A stretch of 64,000 nt of DNA from Parietichytrium sp. I65-24A (taxonomy: Eukaryota; Sar; Bigyra; Thraustochytrida; Thraustochytriidae). Position numbers and translations under genes: made by a program. The stretch is from contig BLSF01000006.1 of assembly GCA_012862575.1 (NCBI GenBank), forward strand, positions 124,001 to 188,000. Direction: 5' to 3'. Of the stretch, positions 29,858 to 38,879 are shown piece after piece. Position 1 is the stretch's first letter; every line of letters begins with the position of its first letter. The notes under the pieces are model-generated. The model had not been told where the DNA came from, did not search any database, and worked only from the letters and a program-made list of their open reading frames with translations.

Positions 29858-31285
29858 CTAATACACAGCTTCGCATGAAGCATGCTCCACGAACGCAAGG
29901 CAGCGCAATTCGTGGCAGGCCTTTGGATACTCAAAGACGTACTCTGCAAGGACCTCAATGTAGTCGGCCATGAGCATGTCCAAGACAACGTTCTTTACCT
30001 GGGAAGTGTGGCGAGCTGACTTGAAGGCACTGCGCATAAGCTCCACGGACCGTCCAACATCATTGAGGAGGTCATCAGGAATGTGCATGTCTTGGTCAGG
30101 GCACGTCCGCACGCTCCACTGATCCTCATCGCATCTGAGCGCCTTTGCCACCGGTCCGTGGTAGCGCTGGACAAAGAGATCGTGCATAAACTGAGCCGCC
30201 TCGGTGTGCATGACCGCCTTCACTCTGACAATGAGCTCGATGACGAAAATTCTGAATGCGGCCGATCGCATCATTGGGTCCGTGGAGTTCTGGAAGACGT
30301 CCGGGATGCGAACATTGCGAATATAGTCTGCGAAGAGTGCCTCTGTACTGAGCGTCCAAGTGTTTACGGAAACGGACAACTCATCAGGGTCTTCAGTGCG
30401 CAGAGGCAGAACGCGGTGAAAGTAGTGTGGTGGGATGTAAAGCAAGTCGCCTGGCATGAGGTCTGCAACATACACGCCGACTTCGTGGTTGAATTTGCCG
30501 TAAGTTTTCTTCAGCTCATCCAACTCGTACTGGGAGTGGCGCGAATGAGGGTGCAGGTATGGAAACAGGGCGACTTTGTCCCATTGATCGGTAGGGGTGA
30601 GCAAGAAGCGCTTGCGACCGGTGACCTGCACGTAGTAATTGTGGAACACGTCGTAGTGCATTCCAGAAACGCTTCCGTATTTGCCAATCCAGAGGTGCTT
30701 TTTCGGTGGCGGGTGGCCATGAACGTGCGAGTCGTTGCGCCACAAGATGTCCATAGGCTCCATGTCCGGTCCGAGAGTGTCTAGGTATGGCACCAGGTCA
30801 CTGGTTCCGTAGTGGTATGGTTGTGATGCGGTGCCAGCTTGAGTGGCCAGACCTTTGGCGAGCTGCGCAATGGTCATATTGAGGACCTGCTTGTGATGAA
30901 TCGATTTTTCGTACTGCCGTTTCTCATGCTCCTCGTAGCTCACTTGATGGAGCGCGCGCAGAGGGGCGAGGTAAATGTTTGTACTCTCGTCCGAGACGAC
31001 AGTCTTGATCTGCGGAATGTGGCTCTTCAGGTAGTTGATGTCCTTCCACAGCTCCAGTGCCGGCCACTTGGCCGTTGGCCCGTTGCGGATGATGCCCGGC
31101 ACACGATCTTCCATCAGCATGTCGAGGTCTTCAAACTTGAACTGCTCCACCTCGCCTTCAATGTGCGCCCAGTCCGGAACACCCTCGTTCGAGATGACTT
31201 GGTATCCTTGCGCATCGCTGCTCATGTGCGCGGCCAGTGCTAGCGCCATGGTCGCCTTGCATGCTGTGGACTGTGTGACGCCCAT
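29858..31285 (-). CDS. JmjC/cupin-8 type Fe(II)/2-oxoglutarate dioxygenase
   Basis: The predicted protein has 475 residues, with an ATG at 31283-31285. A cupin-8/JmjC domain spans about 45-315. The iron ligands are visible as H210-x-D212 in SGMHYDVFHNYYVQV and H290 in IPPHYFHRV. The segment WIGKYGSVSGMHYD and the VTGRKRFLL strand are typical of JMJD5-like, HSPBAP1-like and FIH-like hydroxylases. These use 2-oxoglutarate and O2 to hydroxylate protein or RNA-associated side chains. Residues 316-475 form a helical C-terminal extension. The N terminus MGVTQS fits the N-myristoylation pattern (Gly2, Ser6), so a membrane-tethered pool is possible, which is inference. The upstream leader is purine-rich on the gene strand. 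Enzyme class is confident; substrate is unknown. Confidence 0.85.
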   Translation of the reverse strand: MGVTQSTACKATMALALAAHMSSDAQGYQVISNEGVPDWAHIEGEVEQFKFEDLDMLMEDRVPGIIRNGPTAKWPALELWKDINYLKSHIPQIKTVVSDESTNIYLAPLRALHQVSYEEHEKRQYEKSIHHKQVLNMTIAQLAKGLATQAGTASQPYHYGTSDLVPYLDTLGPDMEPMDILWRNDSHVHGHPPPKKHLWIGKYGSVSGMHYDVFHNYYVQVTGRKRFLLTPTDQWDKVALFPYLHPHSRHSQYELDELKKTYGKFNHEVGVYVADLMPGDLLYIPPHYFHRVLPLRTEDPDELSVSVNTWTLSTEALFADYIRNVRIPDVFQNSTDPMMRSAAFRIFVIELIVRVKAVMHTEAAQFMHDLFVQRYHGPVAKALRCDEDQWSVRTCPDQDMHIPDDLLNDVGRSVELMRSAFKSARHTSQVKNVVLDMLMADYIEVLAEYVFEYPKACHELRCLAFVEHASCEAVY

Positions 31286-31382
31286 CTTGGACTTTCTTTT
31301 CCTGTCGCTGTCTTGCTACTCTATCCACCAACGACAAGGTATCAAACACGCGCCTTTCGCTCTTTGCTTGCTCGCCAGCTTT

Positions 31383-31414
31383 CACTGTCTCACTGTCTCA
31401 CTGTCTCACTGTCT
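31383..31414. repeat. (CACTGTCT)4 tandem repeat
   Basis: Four copies of an octamer in the pyrimidine-rich plus strand upstream of the cupin gene. Confidence 0.85.
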
Positions 31415-31740
31415 ATTCGGGATCTGCTGCCTCTTCCAATTCCAAATGCAAATCCAAATGCAAACTGCGATCAACTCCAATTCATTGCAATTCATGCTAT
31501 TCATCTTCCTTCTACTAAAATCCCTAAACCTACGCTACACATCCCCCACCCACGCATTACATTATAATACGAGCAACACTACCCAGTACTCTAGCACCAT
31601 CCTCACAATATCTCTCAGGTCCTACTGCCGACTTACCGTGTGGAGGCTTAAGGTAGGCATAACTGAAGTCTAGTACACACACTGAGTGGTTGAGTAGGTG
31701 GCTCCTAGCAATGGCGAGTTGGAAGTTGGAAATCTTACTT

Positions 31741-31805
31741 ACTCACTCACTCACTCACTCACTCTCTCACAAACTCACTCACTCATACTCTCACTCACTC
31801 ACTCT
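31741..31805. repeat. (ACTC)n microsatellite
   Basis: An imperfect run of about 15 actc units. Confidence 0.9.
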
Positions 31806-32215
31806 CGATCCCTCTCACTTGTGCAAGCGAGCGAGTGGCCTCTCACGAGACAGCAGCTTCTCTTTCGGCAACGCTTTGCAAAATCTTACAAATGCTAAAT
31901 ATTAAATGCCAAAAATGCTAAATGCTGCATGTGCATGCTGCGTGGACTACATGGACTGATTGCTCTGCCGAAAGTGCTGGCCATGAACGGGGCACGTGCA
32001 CGCAGTCAAGATGGCAGGACGCGAGGGCGGGGCCTTGGTGGGTGATGGTTGAGGAGCTGGAGGTTCCAGAATTCGGAGCTCTAAGGTTTCGAAGGTTTCG
32101 AAGGATTGCGGGACGGAGCAAAGGATGACGGCAAGGAATGTGTGGGCGAAACTCACAAATGGGCAGCGCTGCTCAAAATCTGGCACAAGCCACGCCAAAG
32201 CTCTGAATTTTAAAC

Positions 32216-32241
32216 TCTGAATTCTGAATTCAGAATTCAGA
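32216..32241. repeat. 26-bp perfect palindrome built from GAATTC words
   Basis: The stretch is its own reverse complement. It is made of overlapping TCTGAATTC and GAATTCAGA words, and a related half-copy lies just upstream at about 32203. It could extrude as a cruciform or form a hairpin if transcribed. Confidence 0.85.
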
Positions 32242-33440
32242 ATTCTGAGAACGGCAATGCCCGCAGGCTTGTCAGTGACTTGCAAGCACGGGTTCGATCC
32301 CCAAGCTGTAAGCTATCAGCCTCGCCCCCTCTCTTATCGCCACATCCTGCCAGCGTGTCGCTCTTGTCCTTTCGCTAGTTCGTTCATGGCCCGACTCTAT
32401 GCGACAGCATGCACACCAACGGGCGACTCAAGCTCACATACCACATACCACATTGACGAGGTTGGAAAAACAACAACTCGCCGTCAAAACCAAATCGTGA
32501 GCGAGCGTGTGCCCACTTTTGTTTGCCATCAGTCACTGTAGCCTATCCCCATTTCACAGTTTTCATAGGACCAGGAAAAGATTTATTTGTTTAGCCTGTA
32601 TAGCCTTGTCGATAAGTTACTCTAGCTAGCTTCTTCTGTGCACACACGAATGACTGTTTGGCCAGCCACTTGGTGCCACATCCCCATATTCTCACCAAAC
32701 TCCTCGGCCATGAATGGCACATGCCCAGCCAGCCTGGCCGCAACTCGATGGAGATTGCCATCTTTCATCGGTTTGTTTTGCTTTTGCTTTTGCTTGTTTT
32801 GCTGCTGTTCCGGCGCGAGGACTCGCGTCAGTCACTGCTCCCACGTTGTCGTACTCACAGTAGCAAGACTTTTGCAAGAACTGCAATGGAATGGTGGATG
32901 TTCAATGGGCGATGGAGCAGTGTGGGATTGATTGGCAGATACTGGCATCCCTGGCAAATAGTGTCGAGCAGGAAACTCCTGACATGAACGAGACGCGTGT
33001 CTGCATGTCCACTCGCTGTCGGGATTCTGTTTTCATTTCTCCAGACACTCCAGACAGATTCTTCAGATCTAGGTGATGGATTGTCGTGGATGGATAGGAA
33101 GCTTAGTGAGTGACTTTTCATGGAAGAGTCAAAACGAGGCACGCGCACATTAGAGCCGAGGCATAGGTTATTCTCTACCGCCAGCTTTGTACACATACTA
33201 CAGCAACGACTCAGAACGCAAAAAAAGTTAGCGGAACTTGGAGCGCCTATTTTGTGAAGAACAAACGCAATTGCGAACGTTGAGATTCTTGTGTTACTAA
33301 TACCTGAGTATTTGTTTGTGTATGCAAGACGCCGGCCAAGTGATGGATCTCCACGGCTCAGCTCCGGTGCCAGTTCTTTAGGTGCCGAGTGCGTATTGCA
33401 TGGAAGAGCCTGACGGGCTTGGCTCCCGGGGCTTCATGGA

Positions 33441-35079
33441 TCAAAACGGCTCATCATAGATCCAACGGGTGATGAGATCCAGTGCCGCCTTTGGTTGATC
33501 GCTTGGGACCATGTGGCCTGCCCCACGCACAACGGCACTCGTAAGGCCAGCTGATTGCTTGACGTAGCCAAGTACGCGGGCATCACCTTTGTGGAATCGC
33601 CAAATTTTCTGAGACTCCTTGAGGTATTCATCGAGCCCTGCCCACTGCATCTTGTCAATGTACATCCTGGTGAGCACAGGATTAATGATGATATCAAGCT
33701 GGCCGTTGTAAATCAACACTTTGTAGTTGTTGGCTAGGAGCTGCTCCACTTCCTCCCGGAGTGAGACCATAAAGTCGGACTGCAGATGTCGCTCCACCTC
33801 CGTGCTCTGCTTGCCGTATGGCCGATTGCCCACGTGGATAGCTTTTCGGACCCTAGGCAGTTGCACAAAGTCCGTAAAGTAGTCTTCGTACTCTGGCTCA
33901 TTCGTGTTGAGGTAGTTGAAGTAGTCCTTCAAGCCCGTGACATTGTAAAAATAGTTTGGAAATCCGTATAGGTCCCCATTGATGAATTCGTCCCACACCA
34001 AGAAAGCGCTCTTGTAATCCTCTGCCTTCACGAACTCAACAGCTCGGTCGCAGTAATCCTTGATCTTGGCTTGCTCGGTGCTTGTGACGAGGCCGAGATT
34101 GTAGAGTAGATCAGGGTAGCCGGAGAGCTGGATGACAGGATCCACCCACGCATTCCCGAGGGAGATTCCCTTGAAAGGAATATCGCTGCCAGCCTCCTGT
34201 TCCTTCATGAGCTTGTAACCAATACCTGGGACCCAGTGCCCAGCGTACGATTCCTAAAGGCGCGAATCGAGAAAGGGGTGAGTTAGTTCGTTACATGAGC
34301 TCGGTTAAGGAATTGGATCAAAGTCAACTTACGCCGGTAATGTATAGATCAGCCTTCGTTTTCAATTCTGGGAACACCATGTAAAATTGTTTGAGAAGCT
34401 CGTAGAGCCCGTCCGCGACATCTCCTTTGGCACTTGTGCAGTATGAGTCTGTCTCAGAAAAGCTGTATCCAGTCCCCACCGGGTTGTCGATAAACAGAAG
34501 GCCGTGCTTTTTGTTCCAGTTAATCTCTCGGGGCGTGACGCTCAAGTCTTTCTTCAGCATGTAAGGGCCAAGCTCGCTAAACATCCCAAACAAGGAGCTC
34601 GCGCCGGGGCCGCCTTGGAGCCACACCAGAACACTAAAATTTTCGCCAGGCTCCACTTCTGTCGGTTCCAGGTACCACCAGAATAAATTGTTCTTCTTCT
34701 CAGCGTCCACAGTTGCATACCCAGCGTAATTGGTCACGCCGGGGAGGATGCTATCATCTTTGACGCGCACCGCTTCCCGTGCCTTCTCCGGACTGTGCGG
34801 CAAATAGTCGCTAATGATCACAATCTCACCAACGTCATCATGCGCAGTACCATTCATCGGCAAGGGTTTCGTCGCATCCTCCGCCTCTCCGTGCTTGGAG
34901 TAGCGCGTTCCCACCAAAAACGCCGATCCGACCACCAAGAAGGTGCCCATGACCGCGAGCGCTCTTTGCCAGTTTAGCAGCTTCGATGCCACTTTGTCCC
35001 GCTGCGCGCGCCGCTCATGCATTTCCTCCACACGCTGCTCTTCCAGCAGCATCTCATCTTGCTGACCCGTGGCTTCCAT
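33441..35079 (-). CDS. Membrane-anchored serine carboxypeptidase (peptidase family S10)
   Basis: There are two exons: 35079-34333 and 34253-33441. They are joined across a 79 bp intron (34254-34332) with donor GTAAGT and acceptor CTTTAG. The product has 519 residues. It has a cytoplasmic N terminus, a signal anchor at about 38-57 and then a lumenal or extracellular S10 alpha/beta-hydrolase domain. The catalytic triad is visible: S251 in GESYAG (split directly before the Glu by the intron), D436 in YNGQLD and H496 in GAGHMVP. The oxyanion-hole motif reads LQGGPGASS instead of the common LNGGPGCSS. The enzyme should remove C-terminal residues in a secretory or lysosome-like compartment, as carboxypeptidase Y, Kex1 and CPVL do. 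It is head to head with the CHAT-like gene. The family call is strong. Confidence 0.9.
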
Positions 35080-36089
35080 CCTCTCCTGCGGCAGTCAAAT
35101 CACCAACGCCTCTTTCTTTCGCTGCGCTCACTCGCAAAGCTGCTGACCACACTCCCACACTGATGCTCTGGTGATCTCTGGTGCTTGACACAGCTGCTTC
35201 CTTTCTGCGCTCTCTTCCGGCTTTCTTTCTTCGCACTGGCCAGTCTGCCTTTGCACGGGCACTAACAAAGTCCAGGCGTCTGCCTCGCAAATTTATATGC
35301 ATTCACAGTCAATCTCAAACTCACACTCACTGTCAATCAATGTTCAATGTTGATTGTTGATTGAATGATTGATTGATTGATTGATTGATTTGACTGTGAA
35401 CAATCATCAAAATCACCCCACCTTCCGATAGGATTTGTTTGCGCTGCACTTCGTACTTTGTGTCTTCACTTGCATCAATCAAAATAGTATCTTTTTCTCT
35501 TTGCTGGAGAGAGAGATCAGAACTGTCAGAACAGACAGAACTAATAACATTTATGTGGTATGCAAATAATGCAAATGTTCTGACACTGTGAATGCAATTG
35601 TATACTTCGCAAGCTATCAGTTACTTATCGTACTGCTATCAAATAGAGCAGGCCACGCCGTAGCTCGTAGTGCATTGGTAGTGCATGGTAGGGAACACGG
35701 ATCTGGGGTACTCGAGGACAGGTGCAATTCACAGAAGAGGGGGTGTGCGAACGCTGCTCTGACGACGACTGTGGGGAAAGCTTGGCTGGCGCTCGACTTG
35801 TTCAAGTTCTGATCTGACAGGTCTGACAGATCTGACAGATCTGAAGGTGGTGTTTTCGTATGCTCTCCGCGAGTAGGTTGTAGCGGCTGCAGCACCGCCG
35901 CTAGCTTTTTTTGCTGGTTGGTGGTCTGCCACCAAGGAAAGGAAACAAATTGAGTGCCACTTTGCAGAATTCAGTGGGTTTGCGAGCTGACTTTGGGTGC
36001 TTTATAAAGTCTGAAGAGGGTCTGAAGAGGAAGGTAGGTATACGGGAGCAGCAAATTTAGCGACTTCGTATGTGCAAGAAGAGGTGTCA
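35080..36089. promoter_or_regulatory. Divergent intergenic region between carboxypeptidase and CHAT-like genes
   Basis: Both flanking genes start here and read outward. It contains a ttgattga repeat at about 35340-35391 and a ctgacag repeat at about 35812-35845. No specific element could be assigned and no gene is seen. Confidence 0.45.
35340..35391. repeat. (TTGA)n tandem repeat
   Basis: Imperfect then perfect tetranucleotide units, mainly attg, in the divergent promoter region. Confidence 0.8.
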
Positions 36090-38018
36090 ATGCAGCGCGA
36101 AGCGATGGCGGAGTCGCCGCCAAGAGCGCGACTGAGCGCCGGCCGGCTTCGATCAGGGGATAGATGGCTGATGATCCTATTGGATGACGCAAACGCCAGG
36201 GAGAAGGAGATTATGAGAGCAGAAGCTGATGATATCGAGCTACTGTTCAAGCCGGGCAAGGCGTCCTACTCGCAGAGCGTGGACTACAGGCAGATCGAGA
36301 ACGTGAACTGGGATATGCTGATCGATATATTGGGGCAAAACAACGGCAACGAGAATTTTAGTGTAATTATGGTGGCTGGGCATGGCGTAGAGGAAGGTCT
36401 GCGATTCCAGAAGGGGCTACCGAATATCCGAATCTTGGCGCAGCTCATCGCAAAGCTGACCGACTTGCAGCTTCTGGTGCTCAATTGCTGCACGACGGAA
36501 AACCTGGGGCTGCTAATCTTGGAGGAGCGCAAGAGGTTATTCACGAATGACGAGCTCACCATTCTTTGCTGGACCACCGAGGTGGACTCGGAGGGGGCGA
36601 AAAAGATGAATCAGATCTTCTGCTCGAGTATTGTGACGGAAATGGACTCGAGGCGTTGCACAAGTCTAGCTTCTATTGGTTTTCGTCGTGTTTTATTTCG
36701 CAAGGCATTTCAAGACGCCTTGAAGGGGATCTCGAAGGAGTATACAATTTCTACGATGGGGTCGAGTCTCACTTCTGTCTTCCTCGGAGAGCCAATGTTG
36801 CTCCCCTTCCTTTCGACGAAGGCGAGCTACAAGTACAAGATGTTGGCCAAGTACAAGGTGGCTGAGACGGGGATCGAGCTCGTCAAGCGATTGAAAACCA
36901 TCGCACAAAACGCGTATTTGAGAGGAAAAGGGAGGAGCTGTGCACATTCAGCAGAGAAGGCGCGGGAAGCTCAAGAGGCGCGTCTCAGCACTTTGTTTCA
37001 TTTTGGCGAGTTCCTTGCCTGGTTTTTGCTCATGCGAGAAGACGATCCCGAATTCCACCAAAGCGAGGTGGTACTGGACGTGGGCAAGTCCCTCGCGGAA
37101 GGTTACGTGAACCCCCTCAACAGGCCAAAGCTTATACCGGACTCGTCTGGCCGGGTTGGGGACTTTGCAAAGACAATCACTCCTGGTTGCTTCACTCTGT
37201 ATTCTATGGACATCCGAGCAATTGGTGAAGTGATGCGCGATGACCCATCCAATAGGTTTTCGGTTCACCAGTACGTTAATTTTGAGTCACTGTGGAATAT
37301 TGTCGAGAGTCGTCTTTCCAAGACGCAAAGCTTCACTGCCGGTGCTCCGACTCTTGACCCGGCTCAAGAAGCTGACCTGCTTCAGTCGCACGATCATGAG
37401 ATCGTCCAAGACTTTCAGGAAGCTTTTGCAAGGTTAGAACACGATATTCAAGTCATGGGTTATTTGCCTGATGAGAGTGTGTACAAAAGTTGGGACGTTT
37501 CTCCCCGCGCTGGATGGCTAACTTGCATTGGCAAATGGCTCGGGCTGGCGCTCTCGTGGGCCAATATCGACCTCACTTTGTACAACATCCCGTACATCCG
37601 ATACCCTTTGAAGCTGCAGAACCCTCTCTACAAGTGCGTCCCCGGCTCTCGCAAGCAGAAGCGGACCGGTATTCTCAGCCAATTATGGAACTGGCCTTTG
37701 GACTGCCTTTTTAATCGAGCGCCCAGCTCTTTTGTACTCTCTCGGGATGCGAATGTGTACCGTCGAATCGCACTTATTCATGACAATGTACTAAAGTTGG
37801 TGTCCACGCTGGATCCCGCTTTAGAGGCAGGAATGACACAAGATCCCATCTTTTACCCATTCACCCGACTCGACAAAATTATACATCCCCCTCCGCGTCG
37901 TTTTGGCGCCGGATTCATTGCCTTGTGCGCAATCTCTATTCCTCTCATCGCCGGTTATCTCACAAGCTGTTGGTTTCCAGATCTGACAGCGTCCCGGCTC
38001 TTCAACCTCTCTCGGTGA
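36090..38018 (+). CDS. CHAT/caspase-fold protein with C-terminal membrane segment
   Basis: From the ATG at 36090 the protein has 642 residues. Residues 25-235 match the CHAT/caspase-like layout. It starts with a first strand (WLMILLDD) and an acidic helix (REKEIMRAEADDIELLF). Next come a strand ending in MVAGHGVEEGLRF with the candidate catalytic His98, and a strand ending in LLVLNCCTTE with candidate Cys133 or Cys134. A region equivalent to the CHAT VIGM strand (ILCWTTEVDSEGA) follows. CHAT domains are separase/caspase relatives found as effectors in bacterial and eukaryotic signalling. Residues about 250-600 are helical and unassigned. A hydrophobic helix at about 610-632 (FIALCAISIPLIAGYL) near the C terminus suggests tail anchoring, leaving the domain in the cytosol. 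Fold assignment is by pattern and moderately confident; protease activity is inferred from the His and Cys only. Confidence 0.7.
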   Translation: MQREAMAESPPRARLSAGRLRSGDRWLMILLDDANAREKEIMRAEADDIELLFKPGKASYSQSVDYRQIENVNWDMLIDILGQNNGNENFSVIMVAGHGVEEGLRFQKGLPNIRILAQLIAKLTDLQLLVLNCCTTENLGLLILEERKRLFTNDELTILCWTTEVDSEGAKKMNQIFCSSIVTEMDSRRCTSLASIGFRRVLFRKAFQDALKGISKEYTISTMGSSLTSVFLGEPMLLPFLSTKASYKYKMLAKYKVAETGIELVKRLKTIAQNAYLRGKGRSCAHSAEKAREAQEARLSTLFHFGEFLAWFLLMREDDPEFHQSEVVLDVGKSLAEGYVNPLNRPKLIPDSSGRVGDFAKTITPGCFTLYSMDIRAIGEVMRDDPSNRFSVHQYVNFESLWNIVESRLSKTQSFTAGAPTLDPAQEADLLQSHDHEIVQDFQEAFARLEHDIQVMGYLPDESVYKSWDVSPRAGWLTCIGKWLGLALSWANIDLTLYNIPYIRYPLKLQNPLYKCVPGSRKQKRTGILSQLWNWPLDCLFNRAPSSFVLSRDANVYRRIALIHDNVLKLVSTLDPALEAGMTQDPIFYPFTRLDKIIHPPPRRFGAGFIALCAISIPLIAGYLTSCWFPDLTASRLFNLSR

Positions 38019-38879
38019 ATGCGTGAATGTATGCTTACCTATCGTACGGGAACTAACTTTGTAAATTCGCAAGTGTATATATATAACGAGCTTGCACACT
38101 ATGTCATTCCAAGAACCTCCGCGGGGACCTGCTCGCCGCCTCGAGTCCAGCCAAGCTTTTCCATGCTGTGAAATTTTAAACTTGGCAGCAGTTGACGTTC
38201 GCGAATGCTATGAATTCATTCAATCATCCAATTCGTCAACCTGAACGAACTGCAAACACCTCAAAGGCGTGGAATCTACTTGACGACTCGACCCATCAAT
38301 GCAAATCTCCCAGACAAGTCAAACCAGGATCCGTAGAAGCCTCGAGATGAACGCCTGCATTCTGCCGACGAAGGCACTTTCGCCATGACTTGCGTTTGCC
38401 AAAAAGCCCACCTCTACGGTATTCCGGTAACAGCAGTAGCCCGGACCAACCAATTCAGAGGCACCAATGCATCAGCAAGCGCTGCAGAAATTGTCCCTCC
38501 TTCTTTCCACCCTCGGTCAGCGCGCATTCTCTGCGAGGACACCTTTCGAGGACACTTTTTGCTGCCTCTTGACGTCGGTTACTCTATTTGGTCCCTCAGC
38601 TCAGTCGGCTGCGCGAAACGGCGAGCAGGCGCCCCCATTTCCGCCACACATCTCAGTTGCTTGGCCTCACAAGCCTCACATCTCGCTGGTAGTTGGCGCG
38701 GACAGGTACTCAGGTACTCGGTGTAACGCCAGCGGCGTTGGCTGTTAGCTGTTAGCTGTACTCGGTGTAACGCAAGCGACGGTGGCCGTACGCGGGTCTG
38801 CAAGTGGCAAGTGCGGGTGTCGAGAGGACAGTGCCGCGGTTTCGGCGGAAGAGCAGGGTTTGTGCAGAGCGCTAGTTGC
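38019..38879. other. Intergenic region before the KH gene
   Basis: This is the 3' flank of the CHAT-like gene and the promoter of the KH gene. A 15-bp direct repeat, tactcggtgtaacgc, occurs at about 38715 and 38759, separated by ctgttag repeats. No gene is seen. Confidence 0.45.

Larger units (their letters stand above)
31286..33440. other. Intergenic region with repeats and a 26-bp palindrome
   Basis: This holds the leader and promoter of the cupin gene (plus-strand pyrimidine-rich, 31310-31640), a cactgtct repeat at 31383-31414, an actc repeat at 31741-31805 and a palindrome at 32216-32241. No convincing gene is seen. A ggttcgatccc word at about 32289 resembles a tRNA B box, but no tRNA fold forms around it. 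Confidence 0.45.

Noticed and set aside
32255-32310. ggttcgatccc word resembling a tRNA B box
   Set aside because: No five-base-pair T stem, anticodon stem or acceptor stem can be formed around it.
38811-38879. N-terminal extension of the KH protein from a non-ATG start
   Set aside because: The ATG at 38880 gives a typical Ser/Arg-rich N terminus, and the upstream residues look like translated leader.
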